NCBI GenBank assembly: GCA_002723085.1
Contig: PBNK01000002.1
Span: forward strand, 1 to 64,000
Source: Crocinitomicaceae bacterium
GTDB lineage: Bacteria > Bacteroidota > Bacteroidia > Flavobacteriales_D > Parvicellaceae
Direction of reading: 5' to 3'
Length of the DNA stretch: 64,000 nt
Shown here: positions 27,643-37,592 of the stretch, piece after piece
Position numbering within the stretch: position 1 is the first letter of the stretch
How the letters are laid out: every line of letters begins with the position of its first letter
Notes under the pieces: generated by a model
Seen by the model: only the letters and a program-made list of their open reading frames with translations
What the model was told of the DNA's origin: nothing
Databases searched by the model: none
Made by a program: the position numbers and the translations under genes

Positions 27643-30600
27643 ATGAAAAGATTTATTTCAATTTTATTATTATTTATAAGCGCAGGCATTTTAATAAAAA
27701 TTAATGGCCAAATTGATTATCAAGTAAAAATTTATGAATTATACTCCGCTGCAGATGATTCTGATGGTAGTGGCAATGAAGATCCAACTTGGAAGTTACG
27801 AATTGAAGACAACGATGGTAGTGGATGGACTAACTCTTCATGTTACCATACCTCACACCCTTACAACAATTGGTATTCTGTAGATGAATTATTGTATTCT
27901 AGAACTAATTGTGGTGCTACTGTTTTATATACTGAAATGGAATGTTGGGAAGAAGATGGGTGTGGCTCCAATTGTGACTATAACTCTGGTTGGACTTGTT
28001 TAAATAATGATGACGGTAAAGCTCCAGCAGGTTCTTCAAATGGGACATTTGGATCTTCCGGTAGCTTTTTATTCACTATTGACGACCCTTGTCAATGGAA
28101 TGAATACGAAATTTCTATTATTGGAGAGGTTAATAATGGTGTGCCTGCATCTTACAAGGCTAAAGTTTGGGTTAATTGGGAACCTAATGGTGGTATTGAC
28201 CCCGGAATAATTTCAGGTGACCAAATCATCTGCTCTGGAGTTAACCCAACCCAATTATCAAGTGTTGATGATGGAACTGCTGGTAATGCCACCTATGGAG
28301 GACATTTTAGCTATCAGTGGCAACAAGATATCGGATGTACAGGAGCTTTTTCTGATATTGCAGGTGCAGACTTTCAAACTTATTCTCCTGGCGCCTTAAC
28401 ACAAAGCACTTGCTTTAGAAGAAAAACAATTTCAAATAATTGTTCAGATGTTTTTTCTAATAGCGTTACTATTACTGTTGAATCTCCATCAGTAGCACCT
28501 ACTCTATTGACACCATCATCATCCACAATTTGTGCTGTTGGAACAGTTGACCTTACAGTTTCTGGCGGATCATTAGGCACTGGTGCTTCTTGGGAGCTTT
28601 ATTCCTCTTCATGTGGTGGCACGTTAATTGCAAGTTCAGTAACAGGTGTTTTTTCTGGAATTAATATAAGTCAAACAGAAGATTTTTTTGTTCTTGCTCG
28701 TGGAAATTGTAATACTACAAATTGTGCAAGCACAACCGTTACTTTAGAAATACCATCAACAGCCCCAACTTCATTAACAGCTACTAACGACACTCTTTGT
28801 AGTGCTGGAGATATTGATTTTACAGTAGTTGGTGGATCAATTGGAACTGGAGCTATCTGGGAATTGTTTTCTGGATCTTGTAGTGGAACTCCAATTACAA
28901 CTTCATCAAATGGTACTTTTAGTAATGTTATGATCTCTTCTTCCGAAACTTATTATGTAAGAGCTAATGGAAATTGTAATACATCAACCTGTACTTCTAT
29001 AGATATTTTAGTAGCTACAAACTCTACATCTCCTTCTGAAATTATTGTTACAGACACCGTTATTTGTGATGGTGATTTCACAACCCTTACTGTAAATGGA
29101 GGAACACTAGGCACTATTGCTGAGTGGGTTTGGCACACAGATTCTTGCAATTCAAATTCAATTGGAACAGGAAATTCCATTGTAGTTTCTCCTTCCACAA
29201 CTACTAACTATTTTGTAAGGTCAGAAAGTATTTGTGGGAACACTAATTGTGCAAATGATAGCGTAATAGTAATCCCAAATTATATTGAATTAGATTCTCT
29301 TAGTGTAGATACTATATGGAACCCTGTTGATAGTATTTGGGAGTTCCAAGATACGGTTTGTCCTAATACAGATGTTGATCTTTTTGCTCATTTTGTTGGG
29401 ACTTTGCCTTTAAACTACAACATAACTTGGTATGAGGGAGCTTGTGGTTCCGTAATTGTTGGTGTTGGGGATTCAATTCGCGTAAATCCAGATACTACAA
29501 CCACTTATTTTGCTAGAATGATTGGAACTTGCGGTTTTTCTACCTGTAAAAGCATTACCATAGAAACTTTACCTGGTTCTATCGCTGCTACTTATATGAC
29601 TGCTAGTAATAATAATTTTTGTACAGGCGGTAGTACAATTTTAACTATTAATGATGGAAATTTAGGTCCTGGTGCTCAATGGACATGGTACGAAGGTTCT
29701 TGTGGTGGCCCAATAATTGGCTTTGGTTCTTCTATTACTGTTACCCCTTCTTCAACCACAATGTATTATGCTAGATCAACTGGCGGAGGTTGTGGAACTA
29801 CACCTTGTGTAAGTATTTTAATCAATACTTATGATTTAAATGTGTATCAAGTACCTTATGATTCATTATGCTCTAGCAATACATTGATATTAGATGGAGG
29901 GTTCCCATTAGGCGGAACATATTCAGGAACTGGTGTAAATAATGGTCTGTTTGATCCTTTAATTGCTGGAGTTGGATCCCACTCAATAACCTATACTTAT
30001 ACAGATGGGAATAATTGTACTGACGCTGCTACAGAAACAATTGTTGTTCTTCAAAACAATCCAGACCCTTTAAATATTAATTCCACAGCATATGAAATAT
30101 GTAATGGAAATTCAGCTACTATTTACTTAGATACTACCAATACTTTAATCGCAGGAAGAGACTGGGTTTGGTATGAAAATGCTTGTGGTACAGGTGGAAT
30201 TTTAGATTCCACTCAAAATGACACAGATTCATTATTTATAGGAACTGATACTTTATTAGATGTCGATATTCTTTTAGTCTCTCCATCTACAACTACAAAT
30301 TACTATGTAAGATCTGAGGGTGGAGAATGTCCTCCAAGTGCTTGTATTGGTGTTACTATTGATGTTTATACATTAGAAACACATGTATCTGAATTTTCTG
30401 ATATCTGTGGGACTGCAACACCATATTATAACTTAGATGGAGGTTCTCCTTCAGGTGGTACATATTCAGGTAGTGGCGTCACAAATAACATTTTCTATCC
30501 TGATGTTGCTGGTCCAGGAACTCATGAAATTACATACACCTATACTCTTGGCCCATGCGTAGCTAATGATATTGAAACAATTTCTGTAACAGAAAGTCCG

Positions 30601-31101
30601 CTAACTTTATATTCATCCAACGAAGTTGAAACTTGTGCTGAAGGAGGTTTAATGATTCATATTCATGCTTTAAATGGTAATGGATTTTACAATTACGAAT
30701 GGTCAGATGGAACATTAGGCACTCCTCTTACCTATGCAGAAGAAGGCACATATTCTGTTTTAGTATCTGATGCAAATAATTGCTATTCCCTTTTAGATAG
30801 CATCACTATTGATTCTGATTTAAAATGTATTGAAATGCCCAATACTTTTACTCCTAATTCAGATGGATTAAATGATAATTGGGTATTAGATTTTTCCACT
30901 TATGAATCTGCTGAATTAATTGTATTTAACAAATGGGGAAATAGGGTTTTTGAAAGCCTTTCAACTACTTCTATTTCTTGGGATGGGAATAATATAGAAG
31001 GTGCATCACTTCCAGCAGCCACTTATTATTATGTTATTAAACTTACTCCGTTAAATGGAGATCCTATTGAACAAACTGGGCCAATTACTATTTTAAGATA
31101 A
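27643..31101 (+). CDS. Giant secreted Ig-like repeat protein with T9SS type-B sorting tail
   Basis: 1152 residues. A signal peptide (IKINGQ) and an N-terminal cysteine-rich domain (WECWEEDGCGSNC-like segment, 1-185) are followed by a tandem series of cysteine-containing Ig-like modules of about 85-95 residues with the repeating pattern of CxxG...L...GG..G.GA.W.WY..SCG, SPS.TT.YYVR, to about 1050. The last 85 residues are the gliding-motility-associated CHU_C/type-B T9SS domain (MPNTFTPNSDGLND, FNKWGNRVFES, WDGNN, AATYYYVI). It is a large surface adhesin or gliding-related cargo. It lies ten bases upstream of the PorP/SprF gene, the partner normally needed for type-B cargo. Confidence 0.9.
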   Translation: MKRFISILLLFISAGILIKINGQIDYQVKIYELYSAADDSDGSGNEDPTWKLRIEDNDGSGWTNSSCYHTSHPYNNWYSVDELLYSRTNCGATVLYTEMECWEEDGCGSNCDYNSGWTCLNNDDGKAPAGSSNGTFGSSGSFLFTIDDPCQWNEYEISIIGEVNNGVPASYKAKVWVNWEPNGGIDPGIISGDQIICSGVNPTQLSSVDDGTAGNATYGGHFSYQWQQDIGCTGAFSDIAGADFQTYSPGALTQSTCFRRKTISNNCSDVFSNSVTITVESPSVAPTLLTPSSSTICAVGTVDLTVSGGSLGTGASWELYSSSCGGTLIASSVTGVFSGINISQTEDFFVLARGNCNTTNCASTTVTLEIPSTAPTSLTATNDTLCSAGDIDFTVVGGSIGTGAIWELFSGSCSGTPITTSSNGTFSNVMISSSETYYVRANGNCNTSTCTSIDILVATNSTSPSEIIVTDTVICDGDFTTLTVNGGTLGTIAEWVWHTDSCNSNSIGTGNSIVVSPSTTTNYFVRSESICGNTNCANDSVIVIPNYIELDSLSVDTIWNPVDSIWEFQDTVCPNTDVDLFAHFVGTLPLNYNITWYEGACGSVIVGVGDSIRVNPDTTTTYFARMIGTCGFSTCKSITIETLPGSIAATYMTASNNNFCTGGSTILTINDGNLGPGAQWTWYEGSCGGPIIGFGSSITVTPSSTTMYYARSTGGGCGTTPCVSILINTYDLNVYQVPYDSLCSSNTLILDGGFPLGGTYSGTGVNNGLFDPLIAGVGSHSITYTYTDGNNCTDAATETIVVLQNNPDPLNINSTAYEICNGNSATIYLDTTNTLIAGRDWVWYENACGTGGILDSTQNDTDSLFIGTDTLLDVDILLVSPSTTTNYYVRSEGGECPPSACIGVTIDVYTLETHVSEFSDICGTATPYYNLDGGSPSGGTYSGSGVTNNIFYPDVAGPGTHEITYTYTLGPCVANDIETISVTESPLTLYSSNEVETCAEGGLMIHIHALNGNGFYNYEWSDGTLGTPLTYAEEGTYSVLVSDANNCYSLLDSITIDSDLKCIEMPNTFTPNSDGLNDNWVLDFSTYESAELIVFNKWGNRVFESLSTTSISWDGNNIEGASLPAATYYYVIKLTPLNGDPIEQTGPITILR

Positions 31102-31111
31102 AACATTTATT

Positions 31112-32059
31112 ATGAAAAAATATTTTTTATCCATATTAGCTATATTTTTATTCTTTAATAATAAAGGGCAACAAGTAGCATTGAACAGTCAATATCTTTT
31201 TAATGATTTGGCTATAAACCCTGCAGTAGCAGGAGTTAAAAATTATACTCCATTAACTTTTAGCTTTAGAAGACAATGGACTGGAATTGATGAAGCTCCG
31301 GTAACCCAACATTTAATTGCTCATACCTACATAGGTAAAAGTGCTGGTGCAGGAATTAATTTATATAATGATGCTTCTGGGCCAACAAGAAGAACAGGGT
31401 TCAACACCTCCTTTTCTTATCATGTCAAAACAGGTCAAAAAAGTAAACTATCTTTCGGATTATCCGGATCTTTAACACAATTTATAATTGATAGAGACCG
31501 ATTAATTACTGATATTCCTGGAGATATTGCAGTAATAAATAATAGCAATAATCAATTAATTGCTGATTGTAACTTTGGCTTATACTGGAGTGGGGACAGG
31601 CATTTTTTAGGTATTTCCGGATTCAACTTATTCGAAAATAAAACAGATTTATTTGCCCTTACTACACCCGTAATAAACACTTTAGACCGAGTCTTTTATG
31701 CTCATGGAGGATATAATTTTAAAGTAGGTGCTATAATTGATATTCAACCATCATTAGTTTTTAGATATATGTTAAATTCTCCATTCCAATTGGATGGAAA
31801 TTTAAAATTTACCGTTAAAGAAGCTTTTTGGCTTGCTGGATCATATAGAATGAATGATGCAATCTCTATAATGGGGGGAGTTGATTTAGGAAGTTTTCAA
31901 GTTGGATATGCATATGATTTATGTATTTCAGAAATAAAAACATACAATACTGGCTCACATGAAATTTTTCTTGGAATAAAACTAAATAGAGATTTAAAAG
32001 ATAGAACTCCATGGAGAAAACGAAATAAAATTTATTCAAATTATTCATCTGGAAACTAA
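31112..32059 (+). CDS. PorP/SprF-family T9SS outer-membrane protein
   Basis: 315 residues: signal peptide (NNKGQ), then the family opening QYLFNDLAINPAVAGVKNYTPLTFSFRRQWTG (seen in pieces of the first 60 mature residues) and beta-barrel strands to the C terminus. SprF helps the type-B adhesin SprB reach the surface in Flavobacterium, and homologues are usually encoded right after their type-B cargo, as here. It should sit in the outer membrane and accept or anchor the upstream giant protein. The spacing of 10 and 13 bases to its neighbours indicates one operon. Confidence 0.93.
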   Translation: MKKYFLSILAIFLFFNNKGQQVALNSQYLFNDLAINPAVAGVKNYTPLTFSFRRQWTGIDEAPVTQHLIAHTYIGKSAGAGINLYNDASGPTRRTGFNTSFSYHVKTGQKSKLSFGLSGSLTQFIIDRDRLITDIPGDIAVINNSNNQLIADCNFGLYWSGDRHFLGISGFNLFENKTDLFALTTPVINTLDRVFYAHGGYNFKVGAIIDIQPSLVFRYMLNSPFQLDGNLKFTVKEAFWLAGSYRMNDAISIMGGVDLGSFQVGYAYDLCISEIKTYNTGSHEIFLGIKLNRDLKDRTPWRKRNKIYSNYSSGN

Positions 32060-32072
32060 ATCATTCTATTAG

Positions 32073-35000
32073 ATGAATAAAAAACTCATCATTATATTAT
32101 TATTTGCTATTAATTATGGTTTTTTGGCTCAAAAACCATGGAAAGACAAAAATTCCTTTTTAGAATATTTTCTTGAAGAAGACACGAATTATAGCATCCC
32201 TCATAATTTTGCAGATATGGGGGATCTTTTATTTAATAATTTCGAATATCAACTAAGTGCAGAATTTTACGAACAGGCAGATACTTTAACCCCTAGGCAG
32301 CTAATAAATCATTCACTTTGTTATTACAACAACAATGACTTTTATAATTCAGTATCCCTTTTTAAAAAAGCCTTAAATGATTCTTCAAATAACAAAAATA
32401 ATTCAGTTAAATTATTTTTAAAATACCATTACGCTATTGCTTTAAAAAACATCCATGACTTTAAAAAATCAAAAGAAATATTTAAAGATTTTTATAGACT
32501 GGATTCTAACGACAAATACATTAATTTACAATTAGCCTCTATTGATTCTTTACTAAAATGGGATTCGATTTCATTTGTTGAAAAAATTGCACCATTTAAT
32601 CAATTAAATTCCCGCTCTTCAGAATTTTCAACATCATTTACTGAAAATGGTATTATTTACATTATTGAAAATGCAGATGATAAAAAATATAGTTCAAAAA
32701 ACGTTAATCTTAATTTAGGTCTTGATTCATTAAACAAAAAACAAAAGATTTTTTTTCTTGAACATTTAGAAAATAATTTAGTCTATGGTAAACGATTAAG
32801 TCCAAGAACATCCGTATATAAAATCCCCATTAACTTTGATTCCTTTTTCTGCGTTGATTCTTTAGAAAACATTCCTAATTCTTCATTTGATTCATCTGAA
32901 CTATTAATTACTCATAAAGGGTTTAACATTACAAGTTTTAGTAGAGGGGTTAACACTAAAGTCTTTTACACCAGGCATCCCAATATGAACAAATGGAACC
33001 CAGAGCCTTCTGTTCACCCTTTGATATTTCAAGGAACACTTAATGAAAAAAGACATAAACTAACTAAAAGAAGAAAAGTAGGAATTAAAGGGTTATCAAG
33101 TTCATATGGTGCTGGTGATCTTTCCATTTCTTCAGATGGTAATTCTTTATACTTTGTGTCTGATAAAAGAAAAGGACAAGGAGGAACAGACATTTATGTT
33201 GCTCATAAAAATAGTTCTGGAAAATGGGGTAAACCAATAAATCTTGGGGTTGAAATAAACACTTCATTTGATGAAGAATCTCCTAAAATTTATGACGATA
33301 GTATACTTTATTTTGCTTCTAACGGAAGGCCTGGATATGGAAAAGCAGACATTTATAAATGTAAAATTATTAATGACAGTATCTTTGATGTTCAAATATT
33401 ACCACACCCTATTAATTCTGAAGGTGACGATTTACACTTTGACCTACACCCTTTTGATGAAAGCCTCGGTTTATTAAACTCAAATCGATTTGGAGGAAAA
33501 GGGGATGAAGATATTTATTTTGCTAGCCTACCTGTTGATCCATATGTTAAAGGATATATTAAACTTGCTGAGGACAGCTCTATTCAAGAGGGGTCAATTG
33601 TAAGGTTAATGGATGAAATGAATAATGAAATTCATCAAGTAGAAACTAAGGTTAACGGAATTTACCGTTTCTCATTGAATGATGGAGTGACTTATAAAAT
33701 TTCTGCTACTAAAATAGGATTAGCTGGAGAAACTACTGTTGTGGCTGATGATGGTTTATTTAGAAATGAAAAACATGATATATTCCTATATCCAGCAATT
33801 ACAATACAGGGATATGCTATAAATGAAGACAATGATGGGGTTTATAATGCTTCAATAGAAGTATTTAACGCAAAAGACAGTTTAGAAATTAACATAAAAA
33901 CAGATATTAATGGCTTCTTTCAATTTAAAACTGAAGAAAATAAAGAGTTTTTAATCCTAGCTAAAAAAGACAAAAAAGTTGGATATCAAAAAATTGAAGT
34001 AACAGAAAATTATGAAACGGATTCTATTATTCATATTAAGTTATTCAATACTGCAGCAAACATTAAAGGAGTTGTAATAGATACAAATGGAATACCTTCA
34101 AACAAAGCTGTTGTAAGGTTGCTTGATTCAAATAACATTGAAATTGAGAGAATCACTACAGATGAAGATGGAGAATATTTTTTCTCAATGAGTATATATA
34201 GAAATTATAGAATTGTTGCCACTAATTATGGAATGGTTGAGGATACTTCTTTTTTTACTGGAAAAAACTGGGGAATAGAACAAACAAAAAACCTTTATTT
34301 AAAACCTCACCCAACTATTCAAGGGTATACCTATTATTTAGACACTACATCTATAATAGATGAAGTTAAAATAGACATATCAAAAGGTGTTGATGCAAAT
34401 TACATGAGTATTTTTTCTGATCAAAATGGATTTTATCAAGTCCCTTTAGTCAATGATTCCATTATTGTGCTAAATGCAATTAAAAAACGTAAAAGTGGAA
34501 ACGCAACTATAATTATAGATTCTACATATGTTTCTTCTTCATTAAATCACATTATTCTTCATGGTAAAAACACCGAAGTAAATGGAATAGTAAAATACAA
34601 CAATGATTCAGTAGCTTCCAATGTTTCTGTAGAGTTAATAAATGCTGAAGGAAAATGGGTATATGGTTTAAAGACTGATTCGGTTGGGAGATTTAATTTT
34701 AAATTAAATATGGATAAAGATTACGAAATTTACTCCTCAGATGAAGATCTTGAAGCTATTGAAAATATTCATACTGGAATTCTTTGGGATAAAGACAAAG
34801 ATGTCGTATTAATCCTTAGCCCCAAAGGGTCAGCAACATATGGTAAAGTGATTGATGCAGACGATAAATCTCCTTTAAGTTTTGTGAAAATAACATTAAC
34901 TGACTCTTCAACCAATATGAAAAACATTACATATACTAATGATGATGGAGATTTTGAAATGGCTTTAAAGAAAAACAGTGTATATATTATTAAATTAGAG

Positions 35001-35453
35001 AGAGTAGATTATTTTCCTAAAACTATATATATAAGAATTGGAGATACTATTCCTAAAATTATAGATCTGAACAAAGAATTCAATTTAGAAATGATTAAAT
35101 CAGGATTTAAAGTAGAGCCTATTTATTTTGAATTTGCAAGTCATGAAATAACAAAAAATTCGAAAAGTGAATTAGATATTTTAGCTGCTATTCTAAAAGA
35201 AAGAAAAAATAGAACCGTTACCATATTTGGATACACGGATTGCAGAGGAAATAAGGATTATAATATGGTACTAGGTGAAAATAGGGCTAAGGCAGTGAAA
35301 AAATACCTTATTTCAGATGGAATTAATCAAAAAAGGATAAATGTAATCGGTAAAGGCGCAACTAATTATGTTAATAATTGCTACAAACCTAAAGATTGCA
35401 CTGACAATGAGCATAGAATGAACAGAAGGTGTGAATTCCAAATAGATGATTGA
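32073..35453 (+). CDS. PorE-like OmpA-family protein: TPR, PD40 propeller, repeated CarboxypepD_reg domains, OmpA
   Basis: 1126 residues with the domain order of the T9SS protein PorE: signal peptide (YGFLAQ), TPR-like helices at about 45-165, a WD40-like PD40 propeller at about 175-490 (SSDGNSLYFVSDKRKGQGG, YFASNGRPGYGKADIY), then a chain of about five or six CarboxypepD_reg-like beta sandwiches to about 1000 (IKGVVIDTNGIPSNKAVV, YGKVIDADDKSPLSFVKI) and a peptidoglycan-binding OmpA_C domain (IYFEFASHEITKNS, GYTDCRGNKDYN, NRRCEF). PorE anchors the translocon to peptidoglycan. The number of sandwich repeats is larger than I would expect for PorE. It closes the operon with the type-B cargo and PorP/SprF. 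Confidence 0.9.
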   Translation: MNKKLIIILLFAINYGFLAQKPWKDKNSFLEYFLEEDTNYSIPHNFADMGDLLFNNFEYQLSAEFYEQADTLTPRQLINHSLCYYNNNDFYNSVSLFKKALNDSSNNKNNSVKLFLKYHYAIALKNIHDFKKSKEIFKDFYRLDSNDKYINLQLASIDSLLKWDSISFVEKIAPFNQLNSRSSEFSTSFTENGIIYIIENADDKKYSSKNVNLNLGLDSLNKKQKIFFLEHLENNLVYGKRLSPRTSVYKIPINFDSFFCVDSLENIPNSSFDSSELLITHKGFNITSFSRGVNTKVFYTRHPNMNKWNPEPSVHPLIFQGTLNEKRHKLTKRRKVGIKGLSSSYGAGDLSISSDGNSLYFVSDKRKGQGGTDIYVAHKNSSGKWGKPINLGVEINTSFDEESPKIYDDSILYFASNGRPGYGKADIYKCKIINDSIFDVQILPHPINSEGDDLHFDLHPFDESLGLLNSNRFGGKGDEDIYFASLPVDPYVKGYIKLAEDSSIQEGSIVRLMDEMNNEIHQVETKVNGIYRFSLNDGVTYKISATKIGLAGETTVVADDGLFRNEKHDIFLYPAITIQGYAINEDNDGVYNASIEVFNAKDSLEINIKTDINGFFQFKTEENKEFLILAKKDKKVGYQKIEVTENYETDSIIHIKLFNTAANIKGVVIDTNGIPSNKAVVRLLDSNNIEIERITTDEDGEYFFSMSIYRNYRIVATNYGMVEDTSFFTGKNWGIEQTKNLYLKPHPTIQGYTYYLDTTSIIDEVKIDISKGVDANYMSIFSDQNGFYQVPLVNDSIIVLNAIKKRKSGNATIIIDSTYVSSSLNHIILHGKNTEVNGIVKYNNDSVASNVSVELINAEGKWVYGLKTDSVGRFNFKLNMDKDYEIYSSDEDLEAIENIHTGILWDKDKDVVLILSPKGSATYGKVIDADDKSPLSFVKITLTDSSTNMKNITYTNDDGDFEMALKKNSVYIIKLERVDYFPKTIYIRIGDTIPKIIDLNKEFNLEMIKSGFKVEPIYFEFASHEITKNSKSELDILAAILKERKNRTVTIFGYTDCRGNKDYNMVLGENRAKAVKKYLISDGINQKRINVIGKGATNYVNNCYKPKDCTDNEHRMNRRCEFQIDD

Positions 35454-35498
35454 TTTTCTTCATTTTTAACATTTATTACTTCAAGAAAGATAAAACAA

Positions 35499-35506
35499 TA
35501 TATTTG
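35499..35506 (+). promoter_or_regulatory. -7 element before gltX
   Basis: TATATTTG is a full match to TAnnTTTG, 14 bases before the gltX ATG. The -33 position has TTA instead of TTG. Confidence 0.5.
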
Positions 35507-35520
35507 CAAAAATTTTTGTT

Positions 35521-37068
35521 ATGTCTGAAAGAAAAGTTCGTGTAAGATTTGCTCCGAGTCCAACAGGCCCCCTTCATATGGGTGGAGTAAGGACTGCATT
35601 GTATAATTACTTATTTGCTAAAAAAAACAATGGGGATTTTATTCTTAGAGTTGAAGATACTGATCAGAATAGATATGTTTCTGGTGCTGAAGATTACATT
35701 GTTAAAGCGTTAGAATGGTCGGGATTAACCATTGACGAAGGGCCAGGTATTGGTGGAGAATTTGGTCCATATAGACAATCGGAAAGAAAAGAGTCTTATA
35801 AAGAATATGCTGATCAACTTATTAAGTCTGAAAATGCTTATTATGCATTTGACACTGCTGAAGACTTAAACTCAATGCGAGAAATGGCAAAAAAGGCCAA
35901 AATGGCAAATTGGCAATACAATTCTATAACTAGAAATTCAATGAAAAATTCTTTAACCCTTTCATCTGAAGAAGTCAAAAGAAAATTGGATAATGGAGAG
36001 CCTTACACTATTAGAATAAAAATGCCAAGAAATGAAGATGTTAGGTTTTACGATGAAATAAGGGGGTGGGTAATAGTTAACACAAATAATATGGATGATA
36101 AGGTTATTTTTAAAGGAGACGGAATGCCAACATATCATTTAGCTAATGTTGTTGACGATTATAAAATGAAAATTTCTCATGTTATAAGAGGTGAAGAGTG
36201 GCTACCATCTGCACCACTACATGTATTACTATACAAGTATTTAAACTGGGAAGACGTTATGCCGAAATTTGCACACTTGCCTTTAATCTTAAAACCTGAC
36301 GGCAATGGAAAATTGAGCAAGCGTGATGGAGACCGTTTAGGGTTCCCTGTATTTCCTTTACAATGGAAAGACCCAAGCAGTGGTGAAATATCATCAGGAT
36401 ACAAGGAGAATGGATATTTTTCTGAAGCATTTGTAAATATGTTGGCTTTTTTAGGTTGGAATCCTGGAAATGCTAAAGAACTTTATTCTATTGAAGAATT
36501 GATAAATGATTTTTCATTAGAAAGAGTTGGTAAAAGTGGCGCTAAGTTTGATCCTGAAAAAACCAAATGGTTCAACCAGCAACACTTAAGAAATAAAAGC
36601 AATAATGAATTAGCCATTCTAATGCAAAAAGGAATTTCTCATGAAACAGACATTGCTTACCTTGAAGGAGTAGCTGAACTAATGAAAGAAAGAGCAGTTT
36701 TTGTAAATGAATTGTTAGAAGACGACTATTTCTTCTCCATTCCAGAAAATTTTGATGAGAAAACATTTCGTAAAAAATGGAAAGAGAATTCATTTGAAAT
36801 AATGAATAATTTAAAGTCAGTTTTTGAAGGGGATAATGAATTTAGTGTTAGTACTATAGAATCTAATTTTAAAAATTTCTTAGAGGCAAATTCTCTTGGG
36901 ATGGGAGCTGTACTGCCATGTTTCAGGCTTATATTAACAGGTAAAGGAATGGGGCCCTCTGCATTTGCAATAGCAGCATTGCTAGGTAAAAAAGAAGTTT
37001 TAAAAAGGTTTGAATCTAAAACAACTTTCTTTAATGAGTTGTATAAAGAAAAAAACAAAGTACAATGA
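35521..37068 (+). CDS. gltX: Glutamate-tRNA ligase
   Basis: 515 residues. Charges tRNA-Glu with glutamate. The HIGH-type motif is in APSPTGPLHMGGVRTALYN and the KMSKS-type motif is GKLSKRDGDR. AEWLPSAPLHVLLY-type conserved block is present as RGEEWLPSAPLHVLLY. Length fits the class I GluRS of Bacteroidota. Its stop overlaps the folB start (ATGA), so the two are cotranscribed. Confidence 0.97.
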   Translation: MSERKVRVRFAPSPTGPLHMGGVRTALYNYLFAKKNNGDFILRVEDTDQNRYVSGAEDYIVKALEWSGLTIDEGPGIGGEFGPYRQSERKESYKEYADQLIKSENAYYAFDTAEDLNSMREMAKKAKMANWQYNSITRNSMKNSLTLSSEEVKRKLDNGEPYTIRIKMPRNEDVRFYDEIRGWVIVNTNNMDDKVIFKGDGMPTYHLANVVDDYKMKISHVIRGEEWLPSAPLHVLLYKYLNWEDVMPKFAHLPLILKPDGNGKLSKRDGDRLGFPVFPLQWKDPSSGEISSGYKENGYFSEAFVNMLAFLGWNPGNAKELYSIEELINDFSLERVGKSGAKFDPEKTKWFNQQHLRNKSNNELAILMQKGISHETDIAYLEGVAELMKERAVFVNELLEDDYFFSIPENFDEKTFRKKWKENSFEIMNNLKSVFEGDNEFSVSTIESNFKNFLEANSLGMGAVLPCFRLILTGKGMGPSAFAIAALLGKKEVLKRFESKTTFFNELYKEKNKVQ

Positions 37069-37415
37069 ATACTATTCAAGTCCACGGAATTAGATCTTAT
37101 GCATACCACGGATGCTTGGAAGAAGAAACAAATATTGGTGGAAATTACATTATTGATATAGATGTAAACTATAACTTTAAAAGTTCTGCAATAAACGATG
37201 ATCTATCTCAAACTGTTGATTATGTAAAAATCAAAGAAATTGTAATCCTTGAAATGAATATTGCTTCAAAATTAATTGAAACTGTAGCTTACAGAATTCT
37301 AAATTCAATCAAGAAAAAATACCCTTCAATAGAAAAATGTAAAGTGGTATTAAAAAAAATAAATCCTCCAATTGATGGGGATATAGATTATGTATCGGTT
37401 ATCGTTGAAGAATAA
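37065..37415 (+). CDS. folB: Dihydroneopterin aldolase
   Basis: 116 residues. Converts 7,8-dihydroneopterin to 6-hydroxymethyl-dihydropterin in folate synthesis. The family opening VHGIRSYAYHGCLEEE has the conserved Y-x-HG, and TVDYVKIKEIV, LIETVAYRI and the C-terminal KKINPPI segment, with the catalytic lysine, are all visible. It overlaps gltX by four bases. A tRNA-Cys gene follows in the same direction with a promoter of its own. Confidence 0.94.
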   Translation: MNTIQVHGIRSYAYHGCLEEETNIGGNYIIDIDVNYNFKSSAINDDLSQTVDYVKIKEIVILEMNIASKLIETVAYRILNSIKKKYPSIEKCKVVLKKINPPIDGDIDYVSVIVEE

Positions 37416-37416
37416 G

Positions 37417-37446
37417 TTGTTTTATTAAAGGGAAATTGTAATTTTA
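37417..37446 (+). promoter_or_regulatory. Candidate promoter of tRNA-Cys
   Basis: TTG (37417-37419), 19 bases, then TAATTTTA (37439-37446), one mismatch from TAnnTTTG. It ends 17 bases before the tRNA. Confidence 0.5.
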
Positions 37447-37463
37447 CAACTTCTTATAATTAA

Positions 37464-37534
37464 GGTCTCGTGGCCGAGTGGCTAGGCAGTGGTCTGCAAA
37501 ACCATCTACATCGGTTCGAATCCGATCGAGACCT
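37464..37534 (+). tRNA. tRNA-Cys (GCA)
   Basis: A 71-base cloverleaf: acceptor GGTCTCG pairs with CGAGACC, the anticodon loop CTGCAAA places GCA at 37496-37498, and the T arm is ATCGG-TTCGAAT-CCGAT. The discriminator base is T, the identity element of tRNA-Cys. CCA is not encoded. Confidence 0.96.
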
Positions 37535-37592
37535 CTAATTAACTTCATATATAGTTTTTTTATTTTCCGTTTAATTTTCTTAAATTTAGGGA

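Noticed and set aside
27643-31101. The repeated segments of the giant cargo protein as a CRISPR array or mobile repeat
   Set aside because: The repetition is at protein level (Ig-like modules) with diverged DNA; there are no uniform spacers and no cas genes.
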